DNA of 64,000 bases from Sorex araneus (GCF_027595985.1 NC_073307.1:13015432-13079431), one strand, 5' to 3'; shown: positions 48,037-59,168, counted from the stretch's first letter. Notes: generated by a model from the sequence alone, not told the origin. Numbers and translations: made by a program.

Positions 48037-48212
48037 GTGCCTGCCTTAAGGAAGGCAAAGAGTGGTTGACGGGACGGACACTGGGGTCATTGATTGGTGG
48101 GGAATGGACACTGGCAAAGGGATGGGTATTAGAACATTGTATAACTGAAATCCAATCATGAAAACTTTGTAACTATGTATCTCACTGTGATTCAATTTTT
48201 TTAAAAAAAGAA
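48037..48212 (+). mobile_element. LINE-1 3'UTR stub
   Basis: 'gggatgggtattagaacatt', 'gtataactgaaatccaatca' and 'tctcactgtgattcaa' plus A-rich end match the terminal 150 bp of the L1 at 2988-4149. Confidence 0.82.
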
Positions 48213-49308
48213 TTGATGCTTATATAGAATCTAGCAGGTATAAACATTTTTGTTTTTGTGTAAGCAAAAGGGATTTAGAACCATAGAACCATCACCAGAT
48301 TAATATGAAAAACTGAATTTCTCTCAACAAATGCAGTTGAAATATTTTCATTGCCTTTGGATAGACTCATTCCCAGGGACACATATATTGTCTGTCTTAT
48401 ATCTAATTCTATTTTTAAAAAAGAAAAACTCGATTGTGGAGTCACAGGAGTTAAAATTTAGTACTAAATTCAGATGGATGCACATACTTGTTTCATAATG
48501 GAAATATGGAAATGTACTGGTTTCCCAAGATTTTTATATTTAGAACATCTTTGAACATAAACACGTTCATATTATATTGTACATGCAATCACTTTTTCAC
48601 CTTATACAATTTTAAGTAGGTTAAAATATGCAAATGGCTGTGAATGGAACCACATAATGTATGAAAATTGTCATTTGCATTTAAAATATGTATACTTTAT
48701 GAGAAAATAAATGGTACTAAAGAACACCTTTTATCCTGATTTTGCTAAATTAATCACATAATTTCCCAGTCTCTCTCTCTTTCTCTCTCTCTCCCTCTCT
48801 CTCCCTCTCCCTCTATCTCTCCCCCTCTGTTAGTATATGTACTTGGATTTTTATGCCCATTTTTATAAACTAAAATTTTGAATTGAAGTACTAAGTACCC
48901 TTGTAATGCCTTAAGAACAACATAAAATGTATCTAATCTGCAACAATATTACAATAGATAAAACACAATTATTAAATTATGTTTGCTAGAAATCATTTTT
49001 TCTAAAGTTCTCAAATTTTATACAACCACCCCAATATCACCTTGAGGGGTTATTTACATTGTTTCCTCTTTCCTAGTAATATTTCCTAACCAGACAATTT
49101 TTGTCTCTCATTTGCTTTGGATGTTTGTTTATTATAACCTCCACTCTGGAAATGAAACAATAGTGAAACCTGGGAAACAAAAATTAGACCTAAGAGATTT
49201 TGGAGTCTAATATAGTTTCACTGCAGGGAATTTCACGGTGTAAATCCTCAGTGCAACAAGAGTGACAAGACCCTAAAGACTAAATATTTGTATGGCTCTC
49301 ACTCTTAC
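48213..49308. other. AT-rich non-coding stretch
   Basis: Contains a CT-rich tract at 48769-48832; otherwise nothing recognised. Confidence 0.5.
48769..48832. repeat. (TC)n low-complexity tract
   Basis: Imperfect tctc/tccc repeats. Confidence 0.9.
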
Positions 49309-49472
49309 ATTTTTGGCCACACCTGGCTGTGTTGGGTGCAGGGTCTGGATGGGGACTCGGTGCAGGATCTGGATGGGGACTCGGGGGATGGCATATGAGC
49401 TGCCAAGGATCTAACAAGGGCCCACTGCATGTAAGGCAAGTGCTTCTGTTACTGAACTTTCTCTCCAATCCC
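49309..49472 (-). mobile_element. Old family A SINE with 24-bp tandem duplication
   Basis: 'ttttggccacacctggctgt' and 'ctgaactttctctccaatcc' are the ends. In the middle a 24-bp unit containing 'ggatggggactcgg' occurs twice (49337-49360, 49361-49384). Confidence 0.75.
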
Positions 49473-50379
49473 TCTGTTTTAAAAATAGCAGTTTCTTTCC
49501 CCCAGTTCTACAAATGTCTATAATGCATCCGCATCTGTATCTAGGAACAAATTAAGGGAACTGAAAATGTGAAACATAGTCCAGCTGTATATAGTTTAGA
49601 CAGAGCTTATTTGCTTTCTTGATTACTCTGGGTATAATAAAGTGATAGTTGAAATTTTTCCTTTTTTTCTACTCTGCTGGAGCATCTCTAGAGAAAAAAA
49701 ATTTTTGCATCTGAAGTCAAGGTGTGTCAGGGGTGGGTCCAGAGAGCTTTGGCTAAGTATTCAGAAGGTCTGTTAGTTTCCTGTGGACAGCCACAGTTCA
49801 CTCTCAACCCTGTGCTCCTGGCACAGTCTCCTGTGGTCCTCGTGCACTCTGAGGGCACCAGTCTCTGCCCTCGTGGCAGAGCCTCTCAGTCACTTCCCAC
49901 TGTACTGGATTTTGTATTTTCTTCCCATTCTGTTGTTTACCTATTAAAGGTATTTCAAACTAACACCTGAGAAAATCTTAAGGTACAAAATAATTTTTAA
50001 AGCAACTGAAATAAAACCTTGCTGCAGGTGAATTAAGAAAAGAGCAAAATGGCACACAAGTATATGATCAATTTTTTTACTGTAGAAAACGTGAATGAAA
50101 GAAAATGAAATTGAATTTGTTAAGGTAAGGTTTGCTCAGGACCGAATGGCAGCCAGGGGGTGAAATAGTGACATTCCCAGAATCCAAGATCACCCTGCCC
50201 CCATCGAGGAAGACAGGGCTTTGGGCCCACCCGGTGACAGGAAGCCACCTGGCTGCATTCCATGCTTCCTCAGAAGCATCCACCCCCTACAGATAACAGG
50301 CCAGACCAAGCACACCGGTTTCACTGTCTTTATTTCCTTCTCCCTTTCTCCCACCCAAGAGAACTTAAAAGACCCCCCT
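49473..50379. other. Non-coding stretch
   Basis: Nothing recognised. Confidence 0.5.
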
Positions 50380-50550
50380 CCCCAGAGAGGTGGGGGGGAG
50401 GGGGGAGGTATACTGTGATTCTTGGTGGTGGAATATGTGCACTGGTGAAGGGATGGGTGTTCGATCATTGTATAACTGAGACTTAAACCTGAAAGCTTTG
50501 TAACTTTCCTCATGGTGATTCAATAAAAGAATAAATTAAAAAAAAAAACA
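50380..50550 (+). mobile_element. Extremely 5'-truncated LINE-1 (3'UTR only)
   Basis: 'ggtggtggaatatgtgcact', 'gaagggatgggtgttcgatc' and 'catggtgattcaataaaag' plus an A tail. C-rich flanks 'gacccccc' at 50371-50378 and 50551-50558 look like a target-site duplication. Only about 170 bp was copied. Confidence 0.87.
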
Positions 50551-51659
50551 GACCCCCCCAGTCTCTCCCAGGGTGCAGCTCTATCCCAGCCTCATCAGAA
50601 GTTCATAGAGTCCCCTCCGGGAGTGCCCCTAGTAAACTTTGTTAGGACCCACTTAACCGGAAAACTGCCATGACAGGCTTTGTGGCCTTCTGAGTGACCT
50701 AGTCTTCAATAAAAGCAGAAAAGCCAGATTCTTTTGCCAAAGATTACATCCCCAGAATAAGATTCAGTCTCTGGAATGTAACTGTTAGGGAGTGGGCTAG
50801 ATGTTTAAGCCCAAACAACAACAACAACAACAAAATATACATGTACACTATAGGTAATAGAAATCTGCTGAGTAGTGCTTGCTTGTCAAAATGGAAGTAT
50901 AAGAACTTGTTGAATTTAGTGCTTGAGGTCCTTGTTGAACCCTGCTGAGTCTGGCGGGTACTTGGAGCAATGAACCTCACTATGTGATTTGCGTTATCGG
51001 CTCTGTTCTCTGACCTTGAGGGGTGGTCGACTCTGGACTCTAAAAGCTTCTTCTAGTGCCTTCACTTTATTTGTCTCTGCCCCTCTGTCTGCAGTTAATG
51101 TCTGGTCCAATTGTGATTCAAACAAACAACTCTGTGCCATATCAGAGCACCAAACCAACAACATGCATGAGATATTGATAATTTTAGAAAAATTTGAGGC
51201 ATTATATGGGTAATAAAGATAGAGAAGGGTTTAATATTTTTGTCTTCTGTATAGCAGAAGATGATGCAAGAGCTCTTAATAATCAGAAAAGCTGTGAATA
51301 ATGTTGAAGTTATCAGACATGAGAACATTGAGCAAGTAGAGATAGTCTCTGCAGTGTTAGGAGAGATTTCCTATCCTGTTGTTCTAAGGTAAATTATTCT
51401 ATTATTGAGGTAAATAGTTACCTGAATAGTGTGAAAGAGAATTAGTTCATTTTCACCATCTAGTTCATCACTTTGCTTTTATTTTCACTTTGAATCTCAA
51501 GCCAAGTCCATAAATTACTTTAAGGTTTCTATGCACGTGACAACAGAAATAAGGCTTAAAATTTTGCTAAAGAAGTCAGTCCACCCCTCCACCTTAAAAA
51601 CAAACAAACAAAACTTCTTATTTTAAGATTTCACTTATACGGGATATCCAGACCATAGA
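50551..51659. other. Non-coding stretch
   Basis: Contains a short (CAA)n at 50815-50833; otherwise unique. Confidence 0.5.
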
Positions 51660-51905
51660 AATTATTTTTTTAATTTTTTAATTTATCAACGTTGTGTGAT
51701 GTCCAATACTGTTATTGGTGGATGGTTTTCCAAGCATATACTTACAACTTCCTATCCATGACCAATGTACCTATCTCCCTTCCCCAAGGGCCTCAATGCT
51801 TCAATGCCCAACCACCCCCTAGCTCAGTTGTGTGGATCAGTTCTCCCTTTGTATTGCTTCTGGCCCTTCATTGCAACCTTTTTTGTTTTAAATGTATTTT
51901 TAGGT

Positions 51906-52303
51906 CAATATCCTGCCCACACACACCAGGCTGTCTTCACCGGGGCCCCCTCAGAGTGGGTGGGTTGAATTTCCCTCCATGCCACAAGCAGAGCCCCAGC
52001 AACCAAAACCTCCATAACCCAACCACAGCCATGCTCAAGGCTACTCTCCACATACTCAGACGAGCCTCACCCATAAAGGAACTGACAGAGGAACCCAGGT
52101 GTGCAGGACCCGTGGCTGAGATCTCCAAGTCTGCTGGGATTGGGACTGGGCCTCCTCCACCCAGATCACCAGTTTTCCAGTAGCTTGGAAGTCACACCCA
52201 CAAACTGCCCTCCCCATTGCCCCCCTCCCCCAATTATGTAATCTCATCAACAGCCAAGATCCAGAGACTATAAAACAAAGCTTCTGGAAGAGAGCGATGC
52301 AGA
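51906..52303 (-). repeat. ~395-bp monomer, single copy
   Basis: Reverse complement of the 7006-7514 unit: 'caggctgtcttcaccg', 'aagcagagccccagcaacc', 'ggacccgtggctgagatctc', 'gactataaaacaaagctt'. It lies between the L1 3'UTR end and the ORF2 C-terminus and points the same way as that L1. Confidence 0.85.
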
Positions 52304-52470
52304 ATCTCACACAACAAAGCCTGGCAAGATACCCTTGGCATATTCAATATGCCAAAACAGTAACAATGATGGGCTTCATTCCCCTGACCCTGATCGTGAC
52401 AGGGATGAATGGAGATGTTACTGGCACCTGAGCAAATCGATGAGCTTCAGTGAGGTTCAGTTGACAATGT
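52304..52470 (+). mobile_element. Family B SINE fragment inside L1
   Basis: 'caaagcctggcaagataccc', 'caatatgccaaaacagtaac', 'cattcccctgaccctgatcg' and 'ggagatgttactggcacctg'. The long-variant module is partly deleted. Confidence 0.85.
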
Positions 52471-53290
52471 TAGTGACATTTTTAGGCCCCACATAGGAGT
52501 AAGATCATTCTGTATCTATACTTTTCTTTCTGACTGTCTCCACTCAGTATGATATCCTCTAGTTCTCCATGTTACTGTAGATTGTGTAATTTGTAGTCGG
52601 ATATTTGAGTTGTTTCTGGACACTGGCTATTGTATTAAATGTGGTAATGAGCAGTAGGATCACAGGAATTGGTATCACTGGGTCATATGGGAGTTCTGTT
52701 CCTATTTTTTGAGAGTTCCCCATATTTCTCTAATCCTGTAAGATATCTCCCCAGTTTTTTGTTATTTCTTTCTGAGAGTTGCCTAAAATATTTTTGCCTT
52801 TCCATGTTCATGAAAATATTATCCTATATTTTCCCTTAGAAACTTTTGCTTTATGTTTAAGTCAATGAATATCTCAAGTTAATTTGGGGGTATGATATAG
52901 CAGAGAAGTCCGTGCTCAGTTTCAAATACATTTTTCCAGTTATTTCAGCATCATTTTCTGCAGATTTTCCTCTCTCCTTTGTACTGCTTTCAGCATTTTT
53001 TGGATTCAACTGTTAATAGGAAGATACATATCTAGGCACTTTGTTCTATCCCATCAACTCAGTTTTATGGAAAGTCTTCAACTTTCTTTTCCTTTTTCAA
53101 GAGTGCTTTGACTATATCAGATCTTCTCTTATATTTACTACATAAACGATATTATCAGATTGTCCTTTTATTTAAAAATTAGAACTTTTCTTGAGATTGA
53201 AATTCAGTATTAATCCTTCTGATCTATGAACATGGTATATGTCATGATCTATTTGTTTTTCAACCAGTTTTTTCTAATTAAAAAAATTGA

Positions 53291-54314
53291 GTGAAAGGTT
53301 TTAGAATGTCTTCTTATTATATTTGCCCCTGCTTTACAAAGTGAAAGTTTAAGCAATTGTTCAGATCTTCTGCAAGAGTAATTCATAGTCAACAGCGTGC
53401 CTTTCCACCCAAACAAACACTCACTCCAGTCGTCTTTCTTTTTGTAATATCTGCAGCTGTGTTGAATCGCATCTTGTCAACTTGGCAACTTGACTGCACT
53501 TTTTCTGAAGCTGGATACTCTATTTTCCAGAAATGATTCCTCCTAGGATTTGCAAATGAGAAAAACTCACACATGATATGGAAGATGAAAGTGGAGTGAG
53601 TGTTGTTCTGCGTGGTTCTGGCAGTCAGGCATGAGGCTTCCACTGCGATGTTAACCAGCATACGTCCGCATGGGCCCCCGACACAGGTCTCCCGTGAGTC
53701 TGTATTTATGATCATGGCAGACACAGCCATGTCTTGATCTTTCTCATGCACTCAAGCCTCTCCTACAGTCAGAGACTTTAGCTGATGTAATTCACAGTGG
53801 TTTCTCTCTCTTTTCTGGGTGTTACTTTTCCTTGTTTATGTTCTCATTAATGAAAACGCTAATTTGTGCATTAAACCTTTTATCTCCATAATTTTTTATT
53901 GGCTCTGTTTTCCTCGTTGAAATCACTGGGTTAATAGCAGTCAGTGCTGATAACTGTGCTAAACTCAGTGTTCAGTTGCAGCTTGATAAATGGGCTTATT
54001 CCTTTCCTTAATGCTACAAATACAACACCTTTTGTGTAGAGTAACTTTCCGGCATTATTTTTTTGGTTACCCTGAGGTACTATCTATAGAGAAAAGATGA
54101 GATAAGTGCTTGATTTTTTTCTTTCTTTTCACTTTTTATTGTATCAGTCACTATTTTATATACAAGTTTATTAGTGAATGAGTTGGTTTTCTAGCATCCG
54201 TCAAACTTCAACCACTATTTTTTATTGGCTTTAGGAAATGCTTATTTCACCTCAGTTTCATGAATTTCTTTTTCTTTTCAAATGTTGTATTTTTAAGATC
54301 TAAGGTTTTGGGGA
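53291..54314. other. Non-coding stretch
   Basis: Unique-looking. The 120-codon minus frame 53389-53751 shows no recognised domain or splice context. Confidence 0.5.
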
Positions 54315-54480
54315 AGCCAGGGTGACTGCCCCATACTCAGGGGGGGCTTGCTTTGCATGTGTCAGAACCTGAGTTTGAATCCTGATACTAACTGGCCTCC
54401 CTCCCAAGTGCTCCTAGGTAAGTCCTGGAGGCCATCCACACCACGGCACTGGCAGCTCTGCCTCATCAGTACAAGCACTG
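54315..54480 (+). mobile_element. Old family A-like SINE
   Basis: 'ggcttgctttgcatgtgtca' and 'cctgagtttgaatcctgata' (B-box region) are in sense order; the body is diverged. Confidence 0.55.
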
Positions 54481-54604
54481 GGCTGTTTCTCTCACTTGGT
54501 TGATTATCATAGGGCATAGCCTGCAGGTCCCAGGAACGCTTGGAGGTCCTCCCTCCCACCCACCCACCCCCTGCAAAAAAAACAACAACAATCTTTTGGT
54601 GAAT

Positions 54605-54768
54605 AGGGATTTGGGCCATACCCAGCAGTGCTCAGGGCTTACTCTTGGCTCGGAGTTCAGGGATCACTGTTGGTGGGGCTCAGAGAACACCGTATGTGGT
54701 GCAAGGGAGTGAATCCAGGTCAGGGACCAGGAAAGCAAACACCTAACTGCTTTTATATATCTGGCCCT
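54605..54768 (-). mobile_element. Old family A SINE
   Basis: 'gggccatacccagcagtgct', 'gagttcagggatcactgttg', 'tgtggtgcaagggagtgaat' in antisense order. Confidence 0.82.
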
Positions 54769-55522
54769 TTATTTTCATTGTTAATCTCTATCAAATGCAA
54801 TGTCTCTTTACTCATCTCTTTACTCAATCTGACTATATTTTTCTCAAATCTATATCTTCTTGAACACATTTCTTCTGGTTGCACTAAATTCCTCATACGC
54901 TAAATCCAACATCTGCATCACATTATGATATTTCATCTTGACTTGATGTTTGAATATTATAATAAATTTGTGGCTTCAAACATACCAGGTGTGCTTTGGT
55001 TTGTTAGAGCCATCGCCAGGGTTACTGAGCTCAGTTTCATTTTATGTTGCATAGCAGGTGCTTCTTCAAGTTGCCTCCTAGATTCTGTGCACATCCTCCT
55101 TTTGGGATATGAGTTCTTTGTTTTCCAGGAAGATGGGATGTTCTAGATTGATTTTGTACCTTGCCTGCCCACCATCTGAAAGCTCTCATTTCCCCCAAGG
55201 ATCTCTGGTTTATTTAATGAGCTCATGAGCATACAGACATTTGGTTATGGGACAGCCATGCCTTGCTCTGATGTCAGCAGAGCTGAGTTTGATGGGAGAA
55301 TGTGAGCAGGATGAGTGTAAGCAGCAGTGGATGCTAACTGCCGCTCATGTGGTCACTTAGGATGACTACAGTGGGAATGGCAAGAGAAATAAGTGTGTGT
55401 TGATTTTACCTCTCAGCCAAAGACCAATTGTGACTACAACAAAAAGCAACATCAACAACAACAAAATAAACAGAAAAGCAACAGGTGGACATTTATTCGT
55501 TGACTTTTCAAATAAGAATTTT
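54769..55522. other. Non-coding stretch
   Basis: Nothing recognised. Confidence 0.5.
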
Positions 55523-55730
55523 AAAGTGAAAATTTAAGAGAGAAACAGCATTAATTCTTTGACAGTGAAGACAGATTTCTGTTTTTTGAAGAGCCAAGTC
55601 CAGCTATACTTTCTAGTTCTCCATGCTGCTTGGTAGGTAGGTAATTCTATCAGAATCCTGCAGTAGAATTATATAGGTAATTATATAGTAGAAGGGCTTG
55701 CCAGTATAAGCATGAAGGCAAAGCTATAGC
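55523..55730. repeat. Local direct duplication, copy 1
   Basis: Shares 'gtgaagacagatttctgttt', 'gaagagcca', 'ttggtaggtaggtaa', 'agtagaattatataggt' and 'gcatgaaggcaaagc' in the same order with 56478-56642. Copies are about 0.95 kb apart and similar enough to be a fairly recent duplication. Confidence 0.88.
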
Positions 55731-55747
55731 AGCACACCTTTCAATAA

Positions 55748-55896
55748 ACAGTATCACTTGTCACTTGTCATCCTGTTGATCTTTGATTTGCTCTAGTGGG
55801 CGCCAGTAACATCTCCATTTGTCCCTGTCGCGTGCTAGTGCAGCCCAATGATATCTGCTTGCTCCAGGCACAGGAAGAGCCTCAAATTGTTCATTC
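55748..55896 (-). mobile_element. Family B SINE (long-body variant) fragment
   Basis: 'cttgtcatcctgttgatctt', 'gctctagtgggcgccagtaa' and 'aggaagagcctcaaattgtt' match antisense family B. It lies just after duplication copy 1 and is absent after copy 2. Confidence 0.8.
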
Positions 55897-56477
55897 AGGG
55901 ATTTGACAAAGAACAATAAACAGTTTATTGTATTTTTGATACAATAAACAGTCTATAGTAAAATTAAAAATCTACTGTATTTTCAAGATGGGTGGAAAGC
56001 ATTAAATCTCATTATTGTTTCAGTAGTTGCTGGGATTCAAAACAGCAGGCACTTTTCCTCAGTCAGGCTCCTGGGGGAGATTGAGGTAATCCCCTGGGCA
56101 AAATAGTTTAGGTCTTGAAATCTAAGGAGTAGCAGTATGGCCAGGAAGAAATAGAATAAAATAGTTTAATGTCTTAAATACAGAATGGGATATTGTTAAG
56201 ACTGTATGCTTTAAGGGAGTCTGCTTATGGCTTTGTGAAATACCCCAGCCTCTACTCTTCATGTACCTATTGAATTCTGATGTGCTTCCTAACTGTCTCT
56301 GTTAACTTAAACAATGAACTCATACTTGGGAGCCTATTGGGTGATATTGTGTTGAATAAATGTCCAGCCTGTGGGGCTGCTCAGGTGACCCTAAAACTTG
56401 GGTGGGCCTTGTATGTTTGTCTCCTTATCTCATTCTCTCTGGTCTCATTCTCTGGACCCTGGCTGGATGGAGATTGA
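55897..56477. other. Spacer between the duplicated copies
   Basis: Non-coding. The right half has 'ttgaataaatgtccagcctg' and downstream 'ctcattctctctggtctcat', weakly LTR-like. Confidence 0.4.
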
Positions 56478-56642
56478 AAGTGAAAATCTAATTGACGGTG
56501 AAGACAGATTTCTGTTTTCTGAAGAGCCAGGAGCAGGTATACCTTCTAGTTCTCTATGCTGGTTGGTAGGTAGGTAACTCTATTAGAATTGTATAGTAGA
56601 ATTATATAGGTCGTTATAAAGTAGCATGAAGGCAAAGCCATA
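56478..56642. repeat. Local direct duplication, copy 2
   Basis: Counterpart of 55523-55730. It lacks about 21 bp after 'gtgaaaatctaa' and about 20 bp near 'gtcgttataaagtag'. Confidence 0.88.
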
Positions 56643-56973
56643 AGGGTGTTTTATCTTTGTAACCAGCTGGTGGTGGGACATTCAGACTATAGTTTGAACA
56701 CCAAACAATTATAATCAAAGTTGTAAAAACATCATCTTTATGACTTCCCATGTTTAACTTCATAATACCAGTTTGCTATGCATCCTGGTCATCAGACACA
56801 GAATGATATCTTGGGTCACAAACAATTCATCAGTGCATCTTGGTACAGCTCATAATGAATGACATGAATACATACAAGACTTTCTGACCATTGCAAACTA
56901 CAGTTGAAGTCAGTGGGCCCCAATGGGTGGCTTATGGGTAGGTAGCAGGGAGGAGAGAGATGGTCACCTTCCT

Positions 56974-57640
56974 TGATACACCTCTGCCACTCCAGGACCC
57001 AGGGTTTCGGGATCCTTGTCTTATCTCACAGAAATGAATTTCAGGAGTAGATGAGCAGTGAAGTGAAAACAGATTTTATTGGAGGGGAAGGAGGGAGAGA
57101 AAGTGAGAGAGTATAGTGCTCAAAAGAGAATGCAGAGAGGGTCTCCAAAAGCAGAGAGAGCCCTACACACATCCCAGCGTCAGACGTGAAAGTGTGAAAG
57201 TATACATCTCAACAGGGTAGATGTGGGTAGGTGCTCGGGTGCCACGTGTGCTCAGCCATGTGGGCGCAAAAAGCACAGGGGCTCAGGCAGCATATGGGTG
57301 CTCTTCCTTTGTTCAAAGTGGCTTCTATAAGTCTCTCCAACCTGCCCCCATGTAGAGCTTTCTAATGAGGTAAGAGTCCATTGCTAGGGTGTTTTCCAAG
57401 GGGGTTGTGTTGGGAGTGATTGATGTTTTTCTTTGAAATTCCTTTCCTGGCATTTTGTTCCTGCTGGAGCTTTTCTTAGGGTAGGGGTGGAGGGCCCAGC
57501 CTTCTCTGAGCCTGTTACTGATACCAGTTGAGAGTCTGATCAGGCCTTGGCCCCTGTGTTTGCAGCCTTGACTCTGTTGGCTTTATTACATCCTAGGAAT
57601 TCTATTGCTCAAGGGGCCCTTCCCTGTCTAACTGCCTACA
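56974..57640 (-). mobile_element. ERV-type LTR, probably solo
   Basis: On the minus strand, 'ccaataaaatctgttttcac' is the polyadenylation signal, followed by U5-like 'ctgtgagataagacaaggat' and 'cccgaaaccctgggtcctgg', a gammaretrovirus-like texture. U3 starts near 'tgtaggcagttagacaggga'. No coding region adjoins it. Boundaries approximate. Confidence 0.65.
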
Positions 57641-58654
57641 TTATAGTGGCTTCCATTTATTTGTGTTTTTAGGGCTCTTAATCACTTAATATTTAATTGG
57701 AATATTAATATTAACAATATTAATATTAATCTATTCATTGATAGATTAATACTGTATATCTGATAGGTGCCACATCTACTAGCTCTGTAGTATGACAAGG
57801 TCCATGCATGGTGGAAGGACATTCAAGGAATGTTTCTTCCTGGAAAAAGACAATGGCCTCCTGCCCACGCCACCCCCACCTACCCAATTCTTGAAAGCAG
57901 TATATTCATAACATGTGCATTGTGGTTAATATGTATGTTTAGTCCTGGAAGTTCCAGAAGGGTGATGATTGGAGACTTGGCCCTTGCAGAATATGTGACA
58001 GGATATGAACTAGATGGGTCAGTAAGGAAATTTATGAATGGCTTACAGAAATTTGAATTAACATTTATACAAACACCTAACAATGCGTTCGGCAGCCAGA
58101 AAGTGGAAGACGAAATAGAAACTTAAAAGCCTCTTATGGGCCCTGAATTAGGAGAAGTGTAGTGCCCACCACAATGACTAAATATATGACATATTGAAAT
58201 TTTGCCAAAAATTAAGGTACAGCAGGCCATTGTGGTGTTTGTTAAATATTAAAACGAAAGGTTGATCTCATAAGGCAAATTAGAACCTGGAATCTTTGGA
58301 GGGGAAAGAGTTAGTTACAGTTTAACGAGAAAGAATGAAGGGACCCAGACATCCTAAAAGCCTTAAAAAGCATCCTAGGATATGGAACAAAATAATATTA
58401 TTGAAAGCATAGTTAGATATATACCAATGTCTAGTGAACCCTTTGTGCTTATTTGCCACAATTTATTAGTTGTGCTGTGAACCCTGCATGCTATGCTTGA
58501 GCAGCTTATTTTGAATTCTGTGCAACCACAATCGAGACAAGAAGCTTCTTGCCTAGTCTCCCACTGTAATGAAGTTGTAAGCATACGTAGAAAATGAATA
58601 AAAATATAGGCACCAAATGGAATCAAGCAGAGATATCCTTCAACACCTAAAAAA
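57641..58654. other. Non-coding or degraded ERV interior
   Basis: A 98-codon plus frame (57830-58126) and a 102-codon minus frame (58375-58683) show no domain I recognise. If the primer-binding site at 58673-58690 is real, this stretch would be the decayed leader/interior of that element. An AT palindrome lies at 57686-57756. Confidence 0.4.
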
Positions 58655-58920
58655 GTTTGTCCCTGTTCTTGCGCCAACTCCACGAGTCCACCTTCCGGGG
58701 TCCTGAACCTGTGCCACAGCTGGACCGTGGCAGATGGGTTAATAGTGAAATCTCAGCCTCGGGAGATGCATGGGTAGAGCCGTGTGCTTTATTATTATAA
58801 ATACATAGATGTCATTTACATTCACTTATTAGAGTTACATTTAATCCCAAAAGATCAGACCCAAAATAGTTTAGTTCAGTGATTACCTGCCATTCTTTCT
58901 CCTCCCTTGAAATTTAGTTT
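58655..58920 (-). mobile_element. ERV 5' LTR end (R-U5) with primer-binding site remnant
   Basis: The minus strand reads 'aataataaagcacacggctc' (polyadenylation signal), about 105 bp of U5-like DNA, then 'tggcgcaagaacagggac' (58656-58690 area). That matches the lysine-tRNA primer-binding consensus at 16 of 18 positions by eye. The U3 side is interrupted by the SINE at 58922. No functional genes are present. Confidence 0.55.
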
Positions 58921-58921
58921 A

Positions 58922-59168
58922 GAAGGTGATAGCACAGTGGTAAGGCGTTTGCCTTGCACGTGGCTGACCTGAGTTGGATTCCTCTGCCCCTCTCGGAAAG
59001 CCCAGCAAGCTACCGAGAGTCTCTCGCCCACACAGCAGAGTCTGGCAAGCTACATGTGGTGTATTCGATATGCCAGAAACAGTAACAACAGGTCTCACAG
59101 TGGAGGCGTTACTGGTGCCTGCTCAAGCAAATCGATGAGCAACGGGATGACAGTGATACAGTGATAAT
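58922..59168 (+). mobile_element. Family B SINE, full length
   Basis: A box 'tagcacagtgg' (58930-58940) fits the pol III consensus. The B box is mutated ('agttggattcc'). Linker 'cctctgcccctctcggaaag', body 'gtctggcaagctacatgtgg' and 3' end 'gggatgacagtgatacagtg'. The best example of family B with its head. Confidence 0.95.

Larger units (their letters stand above)
51660..53290 (-). mobile_element. Old LINE-1 with insertions
   Basis: Antisense L1: T-rich 3' end at left, 3'UTR-like DNA to 51905, then ORF2 C-terminal DNA from about 52480 ('tctttctgactgtctccact', 'gggtcatatgggagttctgt') and upstream ORF2 DNA to about 53290 ('aatatctcaagttaatttgg', 'tctgatctatgaacatggta'). All reading frames are broken. 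It is interrupted at 51906-52470 by a GC-rich monomer and a family B SINE. Confidence 0.75.

Noticed and set aside
51692-52183. 163-codon plus frame
   Set aside because: Covers antisense L1 3'UTR and the monomer; no coding signature.
57830-58126. 98-codon frame near the ERV remnant as a viral or host gene
   Set aside because: It has no motif I can assign and lies on the strand opposite to the adjacent ERV remnant.
56974-58920. The two minus-strand LTR-like pieces as the two ends of one provirus
   Set aside because: Their U5 regions do not resemble each other, so they belong to different families.
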